Shown here piece by piece: positions 35,723 through 46,439 of a stretch of DNA of 64,000 bases. Position 1 is the first letter of the stretch. Each line of letters starts with the position of its first letter. The position numbers and the translations under genes are program-made. The DNA lies in assembly GCF_006210265.1 (NCBI RefSeq), contig NZ_VCNC01000004.1, positions 372,001-436,000 on the forward strand, written 5' to 3'. Source of the DNA: Desulfovibrio sp. UCD-KL4C. GTDB taxonomy: Bacteria; Desulfobacterota; Desulfovibrionia; Desulfovibrionales; Desulfovibrionaceae. The notes under the pieces were generated by a model, which was given only the letters and a program-made list of their open reading frames with translations, had not been told where the DNA came from and made no database searches.

Positions 35723-36091
35723 ATGGCAAGAGATGAAATAAATGCTTTTCTAGGTAGTGGAACTGATTATCAAGGAAAGTTGAACTTCCAGGGCGCTGTG
35801 CGTATCGACGGCAACTTCAGTGGGGAAGTGGAGTCCGAGGGGACTCTCGTTGTTGGTAAAGATGCCCGGGTTGAAGGTGTCTTAAAGGTAGGCCAGCTCG
35901 TACTGAGCGGCAAAGTTACAGGTGAAGTTTTTGCTCGTGATAAGGCTGTACTGCACAAGACTGCAAATCTTCAAGGTAATTTGGTTACACCTGTCCTTGT
36001 TGTGGAAGAAGGAGCAGTTTTGGAAGGGCGCGTTACTATGAGTTCAACCGGAGTTGAGGCGGTTGAGACTGTAGCTGAAGAAATAAGTTAA
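35723..36091 (+). CDS. Bactofilin (polymer-forming cytoskeletal protein)
   Basis: 122 residues from the ATG at 35723, which has a strong AAAGGAG five bases before; an upstream ATG at 35678 (MFGLSKIGI) is possible and would add a membrane-touching N-terminus of 15 residues. The central beta-helix repeat region is clear: GAVRIDGNFSGEVESEGTL, ARVEGVLKVGQLVLSGKVTG and ANLQGNLVTPVLVVEEGAVLEG. Bactofilins assemble without nucleotide into filaments that organise cell-wall enzymes and shape. Its place right after the mre/mrd genes supports a morphogenetic role. Confidence 0.93.
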   Translation: MARDEINAFLGSGTDYQGKLNFQGAVRIDGNFSGEVESEGTLVVGKDARVEGVLKVGQLVLSGKVTGEVFARDKAVLHKTANLQGNLVTPVLVVEEGAVLEGRVTMSSTGVEAVETVAEEIS

Positions 36092-36159
36092 TTTTTTAAC
36101 AAGCCAGTGTTGACGGGGCTTGAAAAGGAAAAAGTAACCAGTTCAAATCGAAAAACCCT

Positions 36160-36188
36160 TTGACACGACCCTAAAAAAAAGTTAGAGG
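36160..36188 (+). promoter_or_regulatory. Predicted sigma-70 promoter of the ATP synthase operon
   Basis: TTGACA at 36160-36165 and TAGAGG at 36183-36188 with a 17-base spacer that carries a run of eight A. Confidence 0.4.
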
Positions 36189-36233
36189 GCGACAGACTTT
36201 GGACAAAAATTCACAACCTTTTCGGGAGCAGGC

Positions 36234-36650
36234 ATGATTGATTTAGATATTAGCTTTTTTATCCAGTTAGCAAACTTCATCATCACCCTTCTTGTTCTCA
36301 ACCTTCTTATGTTTCGTCCGATTCGTGAAATAATTAGAAAACGTTCGGAGCTTATGAGTGATCAGCTTTCGAAAGTGGAAAATTTCACAACCTCGGCTGA
36401 TTCGAAGGTGAAAGACTATGAGGCCGCTTTGGACAGTGCCCGTAAGCAGGGTATGGAAATCCGGAACGGCTTTAAAGAACAGGGTGCCAAAGAAGAGCAG
36501 GCAGTTCTTTCTGAAGCAGGTAAGGTCGCAGCTGTGACTTTGAAAAAAGCCCGCACAGAAGTCGCATCCGAAAAAGGTGCGGCCTTGAAAGTTCTTGATG
36601 GTGAGATCGAAGCTTTTGCTCAGAAGGTTACAGCCAAGGTTCTTGGCTAG
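36234..36650 (+). CDS. atpF': ATP synthase Fo subunit b' (AtpF')
   Basis: 138 residues. One N-terminal membrane helix (FFIQLANFIITLLVLNLLMF), then a long charged helix (about 30-138) that forms the peripheral stalk with subunit b. No signal peptide. Encoded just before atpF, the usual b'/b order in deltaproteobacteria and cyanobacteria. AGGCATG-type ribosome site (GGGAGCAGGC) before the ATG. Confidence 0.88.
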   Translation: MIDLDISFFIQLANFIITLLVLNLLMFRPIREIIRKRSELMSDQLSKVENFTTSADSKVKDYEAALDSARKQGMEIRNGFKEQGAKEEQAVLSEAGKVAAVTLKKARTEVASEKGAALKVLDGEIEAFAQKVTAKVLG

Positions 36651-36680
36651 TCCTAATCAATATCGAAGGGGGGTTTAGCC

Positions 36681-37256
36681 TTGAAGCGGAAACACATGAT
36701 CATGGCAATTGCCACTCTTACTGCACTACTGGTCGCGGGCACAGCCTTTGCCTCCGGACATGCAGCAGGGGAACATGAGATTCCTTGGATGAACTTTACT
36801 TGGCGCGTCCTTAACTTGATTTTGGTTCTTGGAATTCTTTATAAATTTGCTGGCAAGAAAATTGCCGGACTTTTTAAAGGACGTCAGGCCGGAATTAGGC
36901 AGGAGCTGAACGATTTGCAGGCTCGTAAAGAAGCTGCAGAAAAGAAGCTACAGGACGTGGAGAATAGTATTGCTAATCTGGAAAAGGAAAAGGAAGAAAT
37001 CCTTACCGAAGCCAGAAGCCAGGGCGAATCCATGAAAGCGGCAATTATCCAGAAGGCAGAACAGAGCGCTGAGCAGTTAAAAGCTCAGGCGAAAGTCTCC
37101 GCTGAGCAGGAATTCTTGATTGCTCGTGACGAAATGCGTGCTGAAATGGCTGATAAAGTCATTGAAGCAGCTGAGAAAATCGTCAAAAGCACACTCACTA
37201 AAGCTCAGCATGAGAATCTTGTGGATGAATACTTAACAAAGGTGGTGCTCAATTGA
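36681..37256 (+). CDS. atpF: ATP synthase Fo subunit b
   Basis: 191 residues from a TTG with AAGGGGGG upstream. It begins with a signal-like hydrophobic stretch (MIMAIATLTALLVAGTAFA) and then the true membrane anchor (WRVLNLILVLGILYKFAGKKI), followed by a coiled-coil stalk (ARKEAAEKKLQDVENSIANL and on). The extra N-terminal segment is seen in other sulfate reducers and may be cleaved. Its last four bases overlap the atpH start (TTGA). Confidence 0.92.
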   Translation: MKRKHMIMAIATLTALLVAGTAFASGHAAGEHEIPWMNFTWRVLNLILVLGILYKFAGKKIAGLFKGRQAGIRQELNDLQARKEAAEKKLQDVENSIANLEKEKEEILTEARSQGESMKAAIIQKAEQSAEQLKAQAKVSAEQEFLIARDEMRAEMADKVIEAAEKIVKSTLTKAQHENLVDEYLTKVVLN

Positions 37257-37804
37257 CCGGGAACATAGTCTCACGCAGATATGCAAAGGCGCTGTTCTCT
37301 GTTGGCCAGAAGCAGGGAGAAGCAGACCTCGCGGCGTATGGTAAGGCACTGACCGAGTTGTCCCAGATCCTGGAAGATTCCCCGGAGGCCCTGAGGCTCT
37401 TTCAGAATCCTGTTTTCAGCGCGGAAGAAAAGAAATCCGTGCTTGATAAACTGCTTGAAAAGACCTCGGCAGGACCTGTGGTAAAAAACTTTTGCAACCT
37501 TTTGGCCGACAAAGGAAGGCTTTCATATATTCCTGAAATAGCTAGTGACTATTCTGGAATGTTGGATGCTGTTCAGGGGGTCGTCCGGGGTAGACTCGTG
37601 ACTGCAATTAAGCTGACCCAGAAGCGTCAGTCTGAAATTAAAGAACGTCTTGAAGACCAGCTCAAGTGTAAAATAGAGCTTGAGTTTGCAATGAACAACG
37701 ATATCCTTGGTGGTGTGGTTCTTCAGGTTGGAGATAAAGTTCTTGATGCAAGCATTCGCGCACAGCTGCAAATGATGAAAGAACAGATTAAAAGGGGTGT
37801 GTAG
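37253..37804 (+). CDS. atpH: ATP synthase F1 subunit delta
   Basis: 183 residues, standard length. Recognised from the N-terminal [10 protein letters not shown]-like block ([15 protein letters not shown]) and the C-terminal signature [29 protein letters not shown]. It joins the b/b' stalk to the top of the alpha3beta3 ring. Starts at TTG overlapping the atpF stop. Confidence 0.95.
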   Translation: MTGNIVSRRYAKALFSVGQKQGEADLAAYGKALTELSQILEDSPEALRLFQNPVFSAEEKKSVLDKLLEKTSAGPVVKNFCNLLADKGRLSYIPEIASDYSGMLDAVQGVVRGRLVTAIKLTQKRQSEIKERLEDQLKCKIELEFAMNNDILGGVVLQVGDKVLDASIRAQLQMMKEQIKRGV

Positions 37805-37808
37805 GGCC

Positions 37809-39317
37809 ATGCAGATTAAAGCGGAAGAAATCAGCAAAATCATTGAAGATCAGATTCAGAATTATGAATCAAAGGTCGAGATGAGCGAAACAGGTACCGT
37901 TCTCTTAGTTGGTGATGGTATCGCTCGTGTACATGGTGTTGAGAACGCAATGGCTATGGAACTCCTCGAGTTTCCTGGTGGCCTTATGGGTATGGTTCTC
38001 AACCTTGAAGAAGATAACGTTGGTGTCGCTCTTCTCGGCGATGATACCGGCATTAAAGAAGGTGACCCGGTAAAACGTACCGGTAAACTGTTCTCTGTTC
38101 CTGTTGGACCAGCTGTTATGGGTCGTGTTGTTAACCCACTCGGTCAGCCTATTGACGGACTCGGACCAATTGAATCTGATGAAACTCGTCCTGTTGAGCT
38201 TAAAGCTCCCGGTATTATTGCTCGTAAATCTGTACATGAACCAATGTACACAGGCCTCAAGGCTATCGACGCAATGACTCCAGTTGGACGTGGACAGCGT
38301 GAACTTATCATCGGTGACCGTCAGGTTGGTAAAACCGCGATCTGCATCGATGCTATCCTTGCTCAGAAAGATTCCGGTATTCATTGTTTCTACGTAGCTA
38401 TCGGACAGAAGAAAGCAGCGGTTGCTCTTGTTGCTGACATTCTCCGTAAGCACGGCGCAATGGAATACACCACAATCATTTCTGCAACAGCTTCCGAACC
38501 AGCTCCACTGCAGTTTATTTCTGCATATACCGGAGCTACCATGGCTGAATACTACCGTGATGGTGGTAAACATGCCCTGATCGCATATGATGACCTTTCC
38601 AAGCAGGCAGTAGCATACAGACAGATGTCCCTCTTGCTTCGTCGTCCTCCAGGACGTGAGGCTTTCCCTGGTGACGTTTTCTACTTGCATTCACGTCTCC
38701 TTGAACGTTCTTGTAAAGTTAACGACAGCCTCGGCGCTGGTTCTTTGACAGCTTTGCCTATCATTGAAACTCAAGCCGGTGACGTTTCCGCATATATCCC
38801 GACCAACGTTATTTCCATTACTGACGGTCAGGTTTACCTTGAGCCAAACCTCTTCAACGCCGGTGTTCGTCCTGCTATTAACGTAGGTCTGTCCGTTTCC
38901 CGTGTTGGTGGTGCTGCTCAGATCAAGGCTATGAAACAGGTTGCCGGTACACTCCGTCTTGACCTTGCTCAGTATCGTGAACTTGCAGCATTTGCTGCTT
39001 TCGGTTCCGACCTTGATAAAGCGACTCAGCAGAAACTGAACCGCGGTGCCCGTATGGTTGAGCTTCTCAAGCAGTCACAGTTTAAACCTATGAACGTAAT
39101 GCAGCAGGTTATCTCCTTGTACGCCGGAACTCGCGGCCACATGGATGAAATTCCTGTTTCTGCTGTTCGTAAGTTTGAAGATGAGCTTGTTGAATTCATC
39201 GCAAGTGCTAAGCCTGAAATTATGGAAGGCATTAAGACTAAGCAGGCTCTTGATGATGAAATCGAAGGCAAGCTGAAGGCCGCTCTTGAAGAGTTTAAAA
39301 AAGGTTTCACAGCTTAA
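37809..39317 (+). CDS. atpA: ATP synthase F1 subunit alpha
   Basis: 502 residues from the ATG at 37809; an in-frame GTG at 37797 inside the atpH end is less likely. Walker [11 protein letters not shown] at about 170, and the alpha signature [17 protein letters not shown]. It forms the non-catalytic nucleotide sites and carries the arginine finger (SVSRVG). Part of the rotary F1 head. Confidence 0.98.
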   Translation: MQIKAEEISKIIEDQIQNYESKVEMSETGTVLLVGDGIARVHGVENAMAMELLEFPGGLMGMVLNLEEDNVGVALLGDDTGIKEGDPVKRTGKLFSVPVGPAVMGRVVNPLGQPIDGLGPIESDETRPVELKAPGIIARKSVHEPMYTGLKAIDAMTPVGRGQRELIIGDRQVGKTAICIDAILAQKDSGIHCFYVAIGQKKAAVALVADILRKHGAMEYTTIISATASEPAPLQFISAYTGATMAEYYRDGGKHALIAYDDLSKQAVAYRQMSLLLRRPPGREAFPGDVFYLHSRLLERSCKVNDSLGAGSLTALPIIETQAGDVSAYIPTNVISITDGQVYLEPNLFNAGVRPAINVGLSVSRVGGAAQIKAMKQVAGTLRLDLAQYRELAAFAAFGSDLDKATQQKLNRGARMVELLKQSQFKPMNVMQQVISLYAGTRGHMDEIPVSAVRKFEDELVEFIASAKPEIMEGIKTKQALDDEIEGKLKAALEEFKKGFTA

Positions 39318-39332
39318 TCCTGGGAGGTACTG

Positions 39333-40211
39333 ATGGCTTCTCTTAAGGATGTACAGAATCAAATAGTCAGTATTAAAAAGACTAAGCAGATTACCAAAGC
39401 GATGAACATGGTCGCGTCGGCTAAGTTGCGTGGTGCTCAATCAAGAATTGATCGCTTCCGCCCTTATGCAGACAAGTTCTATGAAATGCTTGGTGACCTT
39501 GCAGCCGGAGCGGACTCCAGTGTCCACCCTTTGCTTGAAGTCCATGAAGAGATCAAAACTGTCGGCATTATGCTCGTCACTTCTGATCGCGGACTTTGCG
39601 GTAGTTTTAATGCGAATATGATACAATCGGCCATGAAATTGGCTGAAGAAAAGAAGGCTGAAGGTAAAGCAGTAAAGTTCTACTGTGTAGGTAAAAGAGG
39701 GCGCGCAACTGTTAATAAAAGTGACTTTGAAATCATTGAATCATATTTAGATGAAATGAACTCATTTGACTTTAACCTCGCTATCTCTATCGGCAACAAA
39801 GTAATTGATGCTTACCTCGCTGAAGAACTTGATGAAGTTTACCTTGTCTATGGAAAGTTTGTAAGTGTTGCTTCTCAGGAACCTACTAGACTTAAACTTC
39901 TGCCCATGTCTTCGGATGTTGCGGCGGAAGAAGGTGAGTCTAATACTTCCAGCGAATACATTTACGAACCTTCTGTCGAAGGTCTTCTCGCGGAGCTTCT
40001 GCCCCGTTTTGTGAAGGTTCAGGTTTATCGCGGCTTACTCGATACATCCACTAGTGAACATGCTGCCCGCATGGCTGCTATGGATAACGCATCCAGAGCT
40101 TGCGACGACATGACTGAATCACTGACCTTGCTTTATAACAAAACTAGGCAGGCCGCTATTACCGCGGATCTTATGGACATTGTCGGCGGCGCAGAAGCGC
40201 TGAAAGGATAA
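39333..40211 (+). CDS. atpG: ATP synthase F1 subunit gamma
   Basis: 292 residues. N-terminal QIVSIKKTKQITKAMNMVA and C-terminal EHAARMAAMDNASRACDDMTE are the two conserved coiled-coil ends of the rotor shaft; the middle contains DRGLCGSFNAN. GGGAGG ribosome site. Lies between alpha and beta as usual. Confidence 0.97.
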   Translation: MASLKDVQNQIVSIKKTKQITKAMNMVASAKLRGAQSRIDRFRPYADKFYEMLGDLAAGADSSVHPLLEVHEEIKTVGIMLVTSDRGLCGSFNANMIQSAMKLAEEKKAEGKAVKFYCVGKRGRATVNKSDFEIIESYLDEMNSFDFNLAISIGNKVIDAYLAEELDEVYLVYGKFVSVASQEPTRLKLLPMSSDVAAEEGESNTSSEYIYEPSVEGLLAELLPRFVKVQVYRGLLDTSTSEHAARMAAMDNASRACDDMTESLTLLYNKTRQAAITADLMDIVGGAEALKG

Positions 40212-40216
40212 TATAG

Positions 40217-41632
<1,416 letters not shown>

Positions 41633-41646
41633 CATAGGACGCGATT

Positions 41647-42051
41647 ATGGCTAGTAAGCTCCTCTTGGAAATCGTTACTCCTGATCGCAAGGTCCTTTCT
41701 CAGGAAGTCGACTATGTCGGTGCTCCTGGGATTGAGGGTGAGTTTGGTATTATGGCCAATCACATACCCTTTCTTTCGGCTCTTGGCATAGGTAACCTTC
41801 ATTATAATGATGGTTCCCGCACTCACTATGTATTCGTTTCCGGCGGCTTTGCTGAAGTCGGGAATAACAAAGTGACTATTTTAGCCGAGGTTGCTGAAAA
41901 GGCCGTTGAGATCGATGTCGCTCGAGCTCAGAAAGCTCAGGAAAAAGCGAAAGCTCGTATGGCAAAAGCAAAGGATAGTCTCGAATCAGCTCGCGCGCAG
42001 GCTGCTCTTCACAGAGCGATTGCTCGCCTAAGCTGTAAAGATGCTGCCTAG
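41647..42051 (+). CDS. atpC: ATP synthase F1 subunit epsilon
   Basis: 134 residues: an N-terminal beta-sandwich ([36 protein letters not shown]) and a C-terminal two-helix hairpin ([20 protein letters not shown]) that can inhibit ATP hydrolysis. Last gene of the operon, which contains no atpB (a) or atpE (c); those are expected elsewhere on the chromosome. Confidence 0.95.
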   Translation: MASKLLLEIVTPDRKVLSQEVDYVGAPGIEGEFGIMANHIPFLSALGIGNLHYNDGSRTHYVFVSGGFAEVGNNKVTILAEVAEKAVEIDVARAQKAQEKAKARMAKAKDSLESARAQAALHRAIARLSCKDAA

Positions 42052-42114
42052 TATGCCCGAAGCATAGGCTCGCAAGAGTTTATTTTTCAGGCTCAAAAGC
42101 CCCATGGCTACTCA

Positions 42115-42149
42115 GGAGCAGACTGTTTAACAGTCTGCTCCTTTTTTTT
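42115..42149 (+). terminator. Rho-independent terminator of the ATP synthase operon
   Basis: Perfect 11-bp stem GGAGCAGACTG / CAGTCTGCTCC with loop TTTAA, followed by eight T. Confidence 0.95.
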
Positions 42150-42429
42150 GTGGAAAGCGTATAAATAAGATAAATATTTTTTAGAATCGTAATTAAATGC
42201 CTGTTAATTTTTAATAAAATAAAAAACAAAATTAAATTTAGTTCCATTCTCATTATTTCTGGTAATTATTCAAATCATTTAAATCTAAAGTAATAGAGTA
42301 TAACTATCCGAAATCGTGAAGTTATCTTTTGAGGTTAAATATATTTTTTAAATTTTTAAATCTTTGTTCATTTACTCCGTTAATGCAACCTGATAACTAC
42401 TTGCCAGTAATAAATACGGAGAGATTATA

Positions 42430-43812
42430 ATGCATGATTTATTAGCTTGTGCCCTTGTTCTCGCAGGAGGAAAAGGGACACGTATGCACTCTGATAAACC
42501 TAAGGTCCTAAAGACTCTTCTAGGTGAATCGATGCTATATTATGTTTACAACGCATTGCGCCCATCCATCGGTGATGAGATATTTACAATAGTCGGGTTT
42601 GGCTCTGAGTATGTCGAAGATTCCTTTCCTCAAATGAAGGAAAGGTTTATTCTTCAAAAAGAGCAGCTTGGAACTGGGCATGCCCTGCAGCAAGGCTGGG
42701 ATTGCGTTAAGAATTCCGGTCATGAGTATTGTTTAGTTATAAACGGGGATACTCCACTTATAAGCGCAAAGGCTGTCAGTGATTTTCTTGATGCAGTAAA
42801 AGAAGACGGTGCCGACTTGTCTTTTGTTACGATTACTCCTCACGAACCCAATCAGTTCGGGAGAGTCATTCGCAATAAAGCAGGGCAGGTTACGGCAATT
42901 GTTGAAGCTAAAGATTATGACGAGTTTATACACGGACCTGCCAGCGGAGAAGTTAATGCTGGAATTTATTGTCTTAAAATCTCTGTTGTAGAAGATTTGT
43001 TGTTCAATCTTACCAATGAAAATAAAAGTGGTGAATATTATATCACGGATTTGGTAGATCTCGCCGTAGATCGGGGGATGCATGTAACAGCTGTTGATTG
43101 CGGTAATTCTGTTGACCTTATGGGAATTAACAGTCCTTATGAGCTTGCAAAGGCAGAATCAACACTCAAGATGAGAATGGCAGAAAATTGGTTGCGTTCC
43201 GGAGTGATAATTCATAATTGGGAATCCGCAGTTGTTGGCCCCCGTGTAAAGATTGAGCCGGGTGTGGAAATGACCGGACCATGTGAGCTTTATGGTGAAA
43301 CTTCAATTGCATCGGGCGCTGTAATTAAATCTCATGTTGTAATAATTGATAGCAATATCGGTGAAAATGCGGAAATTAAAGCGTACAGCCATCTTGAAGA
43401 CGCAAAGGTTGGACCTGAGTGTTCAGTTGGTCCTTACGGTCGTCTTCGTCCTGGGGCCGTGCTTGAAGAAGGGGCGAAGATAGGTAATTTTGTTGAGATG
43501 AAAAAAGCTATCCTTGGAAAAGGGGCAAAAGCAAGCCATCTTACCTATCTCGGAGACAGTGAAATCGGAGCAGGAACAAATATTGGTGCAGGAACTATTA
43601 CCTGCAATTACGATGGAAAAAATAAGTTTAAAACTATTATTGGTGAAAATGCTTTTATCGGCAGCAACACAGCTCTAGTAGCTCCCGTTACTGTCGGAAA
43701 CGGTGTGCTTATAGCCGCCGGATCAACTATTACTAAAAATGTGAATGACGGTGATTTAGCTGTCGCTAGATCAAGACAAGTCAACATTTCCCGGACTTCT
43801 CAGAAGTCTTGA
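42430..43812 (+). CDS. glmU: Bifunctional UDP-GlcNAc pyrophosphorylase / glucosamine-1-phosphate acetyltransferase
   Basis: 460 residues. Residues 1-230 are the uridyltransferase domain (LVLAGGKGTRMHSDKPKVL, QLGTGHAL, NGDTPL). The C-terminal half is a left-handed beta-helix acetyltransferase with hexapeptide repeats and the active-site area KASHLTYLGDSEIGAGTNIG and GTITCNYDG. It makes UDP-GlcNAc, the precursor for peptidoglycan and lipid A. GGAGA ribosome site. The 280 bases before it are AT-rich and carry nothing I can name. Confidence 0.97.
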   Translation: MHDLLACALVLAGGKGTRMHSDKPKVLKTLLGESMLYYVYNALRPSIGDEIFTIVGFGSEYVEDSFPQMKERFILQKEQLGTGHALQQGWDCVKNSGHEYCLVINGDTPLISAKAVSDFLDAVKEDGADLSFVTITPHEPNQFGRVIRNKAGQVTAIVEAKDYDEFIHGPASGEVNAGIYCLKISVVEDLLFNLTNENKSGEYYITDLVDLAVDRGMHVTAVDCGNSVDLMGINSPYELAKAESTLKMRMAENWLRSGVIIHNWESAVVGPRVKIEPGVEMTGPCELYGETSIASGAVIKSHVVIIDSNIGENAEIKAYSHLEDAKVGPECSVGPYGRLRPGAVLEEGAKIGNFVEMKKAILGKGAKASHLTYLGDSEIGAGTNIGAGTITCNYDGKNKFKTIIGENAFIGSNTALVAPVTVGNGVLIAAGSTITKNVNDGDLAVARSRQVNISRTSQKS

Positions 43813-43843
43813 TTTTGTAAAGATAAGGTATTAGGTTAGAAGA

Positions 43844-44020
43844 ATGGAAATAATCGCTCAATTGGAAGAACGTTTCGATAAAATGCTGCAGAAGATTAAA
43901 CAACTAGAAGAAGAAAATACGTTTCTTCTTGAAGAAGTCGAGCAAGAGAAACAACGTAAGGACGAAGTCCGTAATCGCATTGAGTTTCTTCTGAATAAAG
44001 TTGAAGGAAATCTTGAATAG
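43844..44020 (+). CDS. ZapB-like small coiled-coil protein
   Basis: 58 residues, almost entirely coiled coil: MEIIAQLEERFDKMLQKIKQ followed by LEEENTFLLEEVEQEKQRKD. Size, heptad pattern and position directly before zapA point to a ZapB-type cell-division factor, which bridges ZapA-bound FtsZ rings to the chromosome. Too short and low-complexity for a firm family call by eye. It lies 31 bases after glmU. Confidence 0.7.
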   Translation: MEIIAQLEERFDKMLQKIKQLEEENTFLLEEVEQEKQRKDEVRNRIEFLLNKVEGNLE

Positions 44021-44072
44021 GAATTTTTATTTTTCTGTTCGTGATTTAGCCCATTTTATGGTGTAAACTCGG

Positions 44073-44366
44073 ATGGATGATAATAAAATTCTAGAGGATG
44101 ATGGTAGTTATACAAATATGCCTCGTTACACTATACCGGTTCTAGGCCTTGAAATATCGTTCAAGACTGATGCGGACAAAATAAGAATAGAAGCCGCAAA
44201 GGATGTGCTTGAAGAACGGTTCGGTGAACTTACTCGAGGCGGAAAGGATGTAAGTAGGGAAAAGTTGCTGACTTGTTTAGCCTTAAGCCTTGCTGATGAC
44301 TATCTTGAAAACAGCCGCAAGCTAGAAATGATGGAAGAGAAGATAAACGCGCTATTAGAGAAGTGA
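44073..44366 (+). CDS. zapA: Cell division protein ZapA
   Basis: 97 residues. N-terminal strand-rich domain (YTIPVLGLEISFKTDADKIR) and a C-terminal helix (LTCLALSLADDYLENSRKLEMMEEKINALL) that forms the tetramer coiled coil. ZapA cross-links FtsZ filaments. The start may instead be the ATG at 44118 (MPRYTIPVLGL), which matches the commonest N-terminus; no good ribosome site separates the options. 6S RNA follows at once, the order seen in many proteobacteria. Confidence 0.88.
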   Translation: MDDNKILEDDGSYTNMPRYTIPVLGLEISFKTDADKIRIEAAKDVLEERFGELTRGGKDVSREKLLTCLALSLADDYLENSRKLEMMEEKINALLEK

Positions 44367-44407
44367 TTTGTAGTTGTTACGATGATTACAATTTAGGATA
44401 TAGATAT

Positions 44408-44588
44408 ATTTCCCTGGGGAGTTCGTGATTGCCCTATAGATTCTGAACCAATATATTGAAAAAGGGAGCAAGTATCATTGGAGTGGTGAGCATGCCCGGT
44501 TTACCGGGAAGCCTAAAACTTCAAGTACAGCGCCCACCTGTTAGACTAGGTTCTAACCTCTACGGCAACACGGCATCTCCGGGGTCCC
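44408..44588 (+). ncRNA. ssrS: 6S RNA
   Basis: About 181 bases. The ends ATTTCCCTGGGGAGTTCG and CGGCATCTCCGGGGTCCC pair to form the closing stem. The most conserved internal pieces of proteobacterial 6S RNA are present: GGTGAGCATGCCCGG, CCGGGAAGCCTAAAACTTC and ACGGCAACACGGCATCTCC. 6S RNA mimics an open promoter and sequesters sigma-70 RNA polymerase in stationary phase. The location directly after zapA is the conserved one. A 70-residue open frame inside it (44456) is spurious. Confidence 0.93.
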
Positions 44589-44605
44589 TAACAGGATTTC
44601 CAGAA

Positions 44606-44640
44606 TTTATGACAATTAAAGGGATATTAATTGTCATAAA
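44606..44640. repeat. Perfect 14-bp stem-loop between 6S RNA and rny
   Basis: Arms TTTATGACAATTAA / TTAATTGTCATAAA with loop AGGGATA. No T-run follows. It could be the 6S 3' processing or termination signal, or an operator before rny. Confidence 0.6.
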
Positions 44641-44780
44641 GCTGTTTAGTCCGCTACTCCTCTGCTAACAGCCTCCGTCTCTTTTCTATTCTCCATGGAA
44701 GATTGTTACCTCTGATCGTTTGATGATCGGTAGTGAAAAATCAGGTCTTAAAGGGCCTGTCAACATAAAAGGAGAATGGC

Positions 44781-46337
44781 ATGGTTGGGGATTTCTTTCT
44801 AATATTATTGGGAATGGCCCTGGGTGCCGCAGGCGGATATGCCCTGCACCGATATGTGAATTCTAAGCGCATAGCCGATTCACAAGGGTTAGCTGACAGG
44901 ATTGTGCAGGAGGCTCGTAAAGAAGCCGAAGCCATGAAAAAAGAACTCAGACTTCAAGCTCAGGCTGAAGTCTATTCTCTCAAAAAAGAGCAGGAAAATG
45001 AGTTCAAAGAAATTGAACGCGGCCTGAAAAAACAGGAAGAGCGTCTTCAGGAAAAAGAAGAGCGACTTGAGAAAAAGCTTGAAACTGTAGCAGGAAAAGA
45101 GTCTGAAGTACTGTCTCTTGAAAAGCGCATGATCAAGCAGGAAAAGAAACTCGAAGAACTTCGTGAAGGGCTTGAAAGAAGAAAGGATGAGCACGAGCGC
45201 AAATTGCAGGAAGTTTCAGGACTGACAGTTGAAGAAGCTCGTGAAAAGCTCATGACGGAAATAGAAAGCCGGACTCGTCACGAAGCCGGTAAAATGGTTC
45301 GTGCAATTGAAATGGAAGCAAAGGAAGAAGGCAGCCGTAAAGCTCGCAAAATTCTTGCTCTTGCTATTCAGCGTTACTCCGGTGACTACATCAATGAACA
45401 GACCGTTACAGCTGTAGGCTTGCCTTCAGAAGACATGAAAGGGCGTATTATTGGGCGTGAAGGTAGAAATATCAGAGCTCTCGAAGCAGCTACAGGAGTT
45501 GACCTCATCATTGATGATACACCTGAAACTGTTGTCCTTTCTGCATACAGTCCGCTTCGTAGAGAAATTGCAAAACAGGCTCTTGAACGGCTTATTCATG
45601 ATGGACGTATCCACCCTGCCCGCATTGAAGATGTGGTAAATAAAGTTGAGCAGGAAATGGATGTTAAGCTTCGTGAAATTGGTGAACAGGCTACATTTGA
45701 TGTAGGTGTCCATGGCATTCACCCTGAGATTGTAAAACTTCTCGGACAGTTGCAGTATAGAACCAGTTATTCACAGAATGTACTCCAGCATTCACTCGAA
45801 GTTGCATTTCTTTGCGGTATTATGGCTGCAGAACTTGGAGTGGATGAGAAAATTGCTAAACGTGCTGGTCTACTTCATGACATCGGTAAAGCTGTTGACC
45901 ATGAAATTGAAGGTCCACATGCTGTAATCGGTGCTGATCTTGCTAAAAAACATGGTGAATCCAAAGAGATTATCCATGCTATTCAAGCTCATCATGAAGA
46001 TATTCCTCCTCAGTCAATTCTGGCAACACTTGTTCAAGCAGCGGACAGCCTCTCCGGAGCACGTCCAGGAGCAAGAAAGGAACTTCTTGAAAACTACGTT
46101 AAGCGTCTTGAAGAACTTGAAAATGTTGCTACCGGATTTGACGGCGTATCAAAAGCTTACGCAATTCAGGCAGGTCGTGAGATCAGAGTTATGGTAGATG
46201 CTGAAAAAGTTACTGATGATAACACGCATATGCTCTGTAAAGACATTGCTACTAAGATTGAAAATAATATGACCTATCCAGGTCAGATTCGAGTAACCGT
46301 TATACGCGAACGTCGTTCCGTAGGTTATGCTAAATAG
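44781..46337 (+). CDS. rny: Ribonuclease Y
   Basis: 518 residues, standard length. N-terminal membrane anchor (LILLGMALGAAGGYAL), a long coiled coil (about 35-170), a KH domain (MKGRIIGREGRNIRALEAATG) and an HD domain with metal-binding QHSLEVAFL and LLHDIGKA. RNase Y is an endoribonuclease that starts mRNA decay at the membrane. AAAAGGAG six bases before this ATG decides the start over an out-of-frame ATG at 44776. Confidence 0.97.
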   Translation: MVGDFFLILLGMALGAAGGYALHRYVNSKRIADSQGLADRIVQEARKEAEAMKKELRLQAQAEVYSLKKEQENEFKEIERGLKKQEERLQEKEERLEKKLETVAGKESEVLSLEKRMIKQEKKLEELREGLERRKDEHERKLQEVSGLTVEEAREKLMTEIESRTRHEAGKMVRAIEMEAKEEGSRKARKILALAIQRYSGDYINEQTVTAVGLPSEDMKGRIIGREGRNIRALEAATGVDLIIDDTPETVVLSAYSPLRREIAKQALERLIHDGRIHPARIEDVVNKVEQEMDVKLREIGEQATFDVGVHGIHPEIVKLLGQLQYRTSYSQNVLQHSLEVAFLCGIMAAELGVDEKIAKRAGLLHDIGKAVDHEIEGPHAVIGADLAKKHGESKEIIHAIQAHHEDIPPQSILATLVQAADSLSGARPGARKELLENYVKRLEELENVATGFDGVSKAYAIQAGREIRVMVDAEKVTDDNTHMLCKDIATKIENNMTYPGQIRVTVIRERRSVGYAK

Positions 46338-46349
46338 ATGAGTTTTATA

Positions 46350-46381
46350 GCGGCCCGGAGGGTCTGTCCCTTCGGGCCGAC
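46350..46381. other. GC-rich stem-loop between rny and the YmdB-like gene
   Basis: CGGCCCG / CGGGCCG with inner AGGG/CCCT pairs, no T-run. May separate or stabilise the two messages. Confidence 0.5.
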
Positions 46382-46439
46382 CTTCCATCCGCTTCTTTCT
46401 TTCCTCTACAAATTTCAGATCAGCCACTAGGTGAGCATA

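Noticed and set aside
37905-38690. 261-residue minus-strand open frame
   Set aside because: Antisense shadow of atpA, cysteine- and serine-rich with no recognisable domain; arises from codon bias of a strongly conserved gene.
44456-44668. 70-residue plus-strand reading frame between zapA and rny
   Set aside because: It lies over the 6S RNA gene, whose conserved stem and bubble sequences explain the region; the translation resembles nothing and has no independent support.
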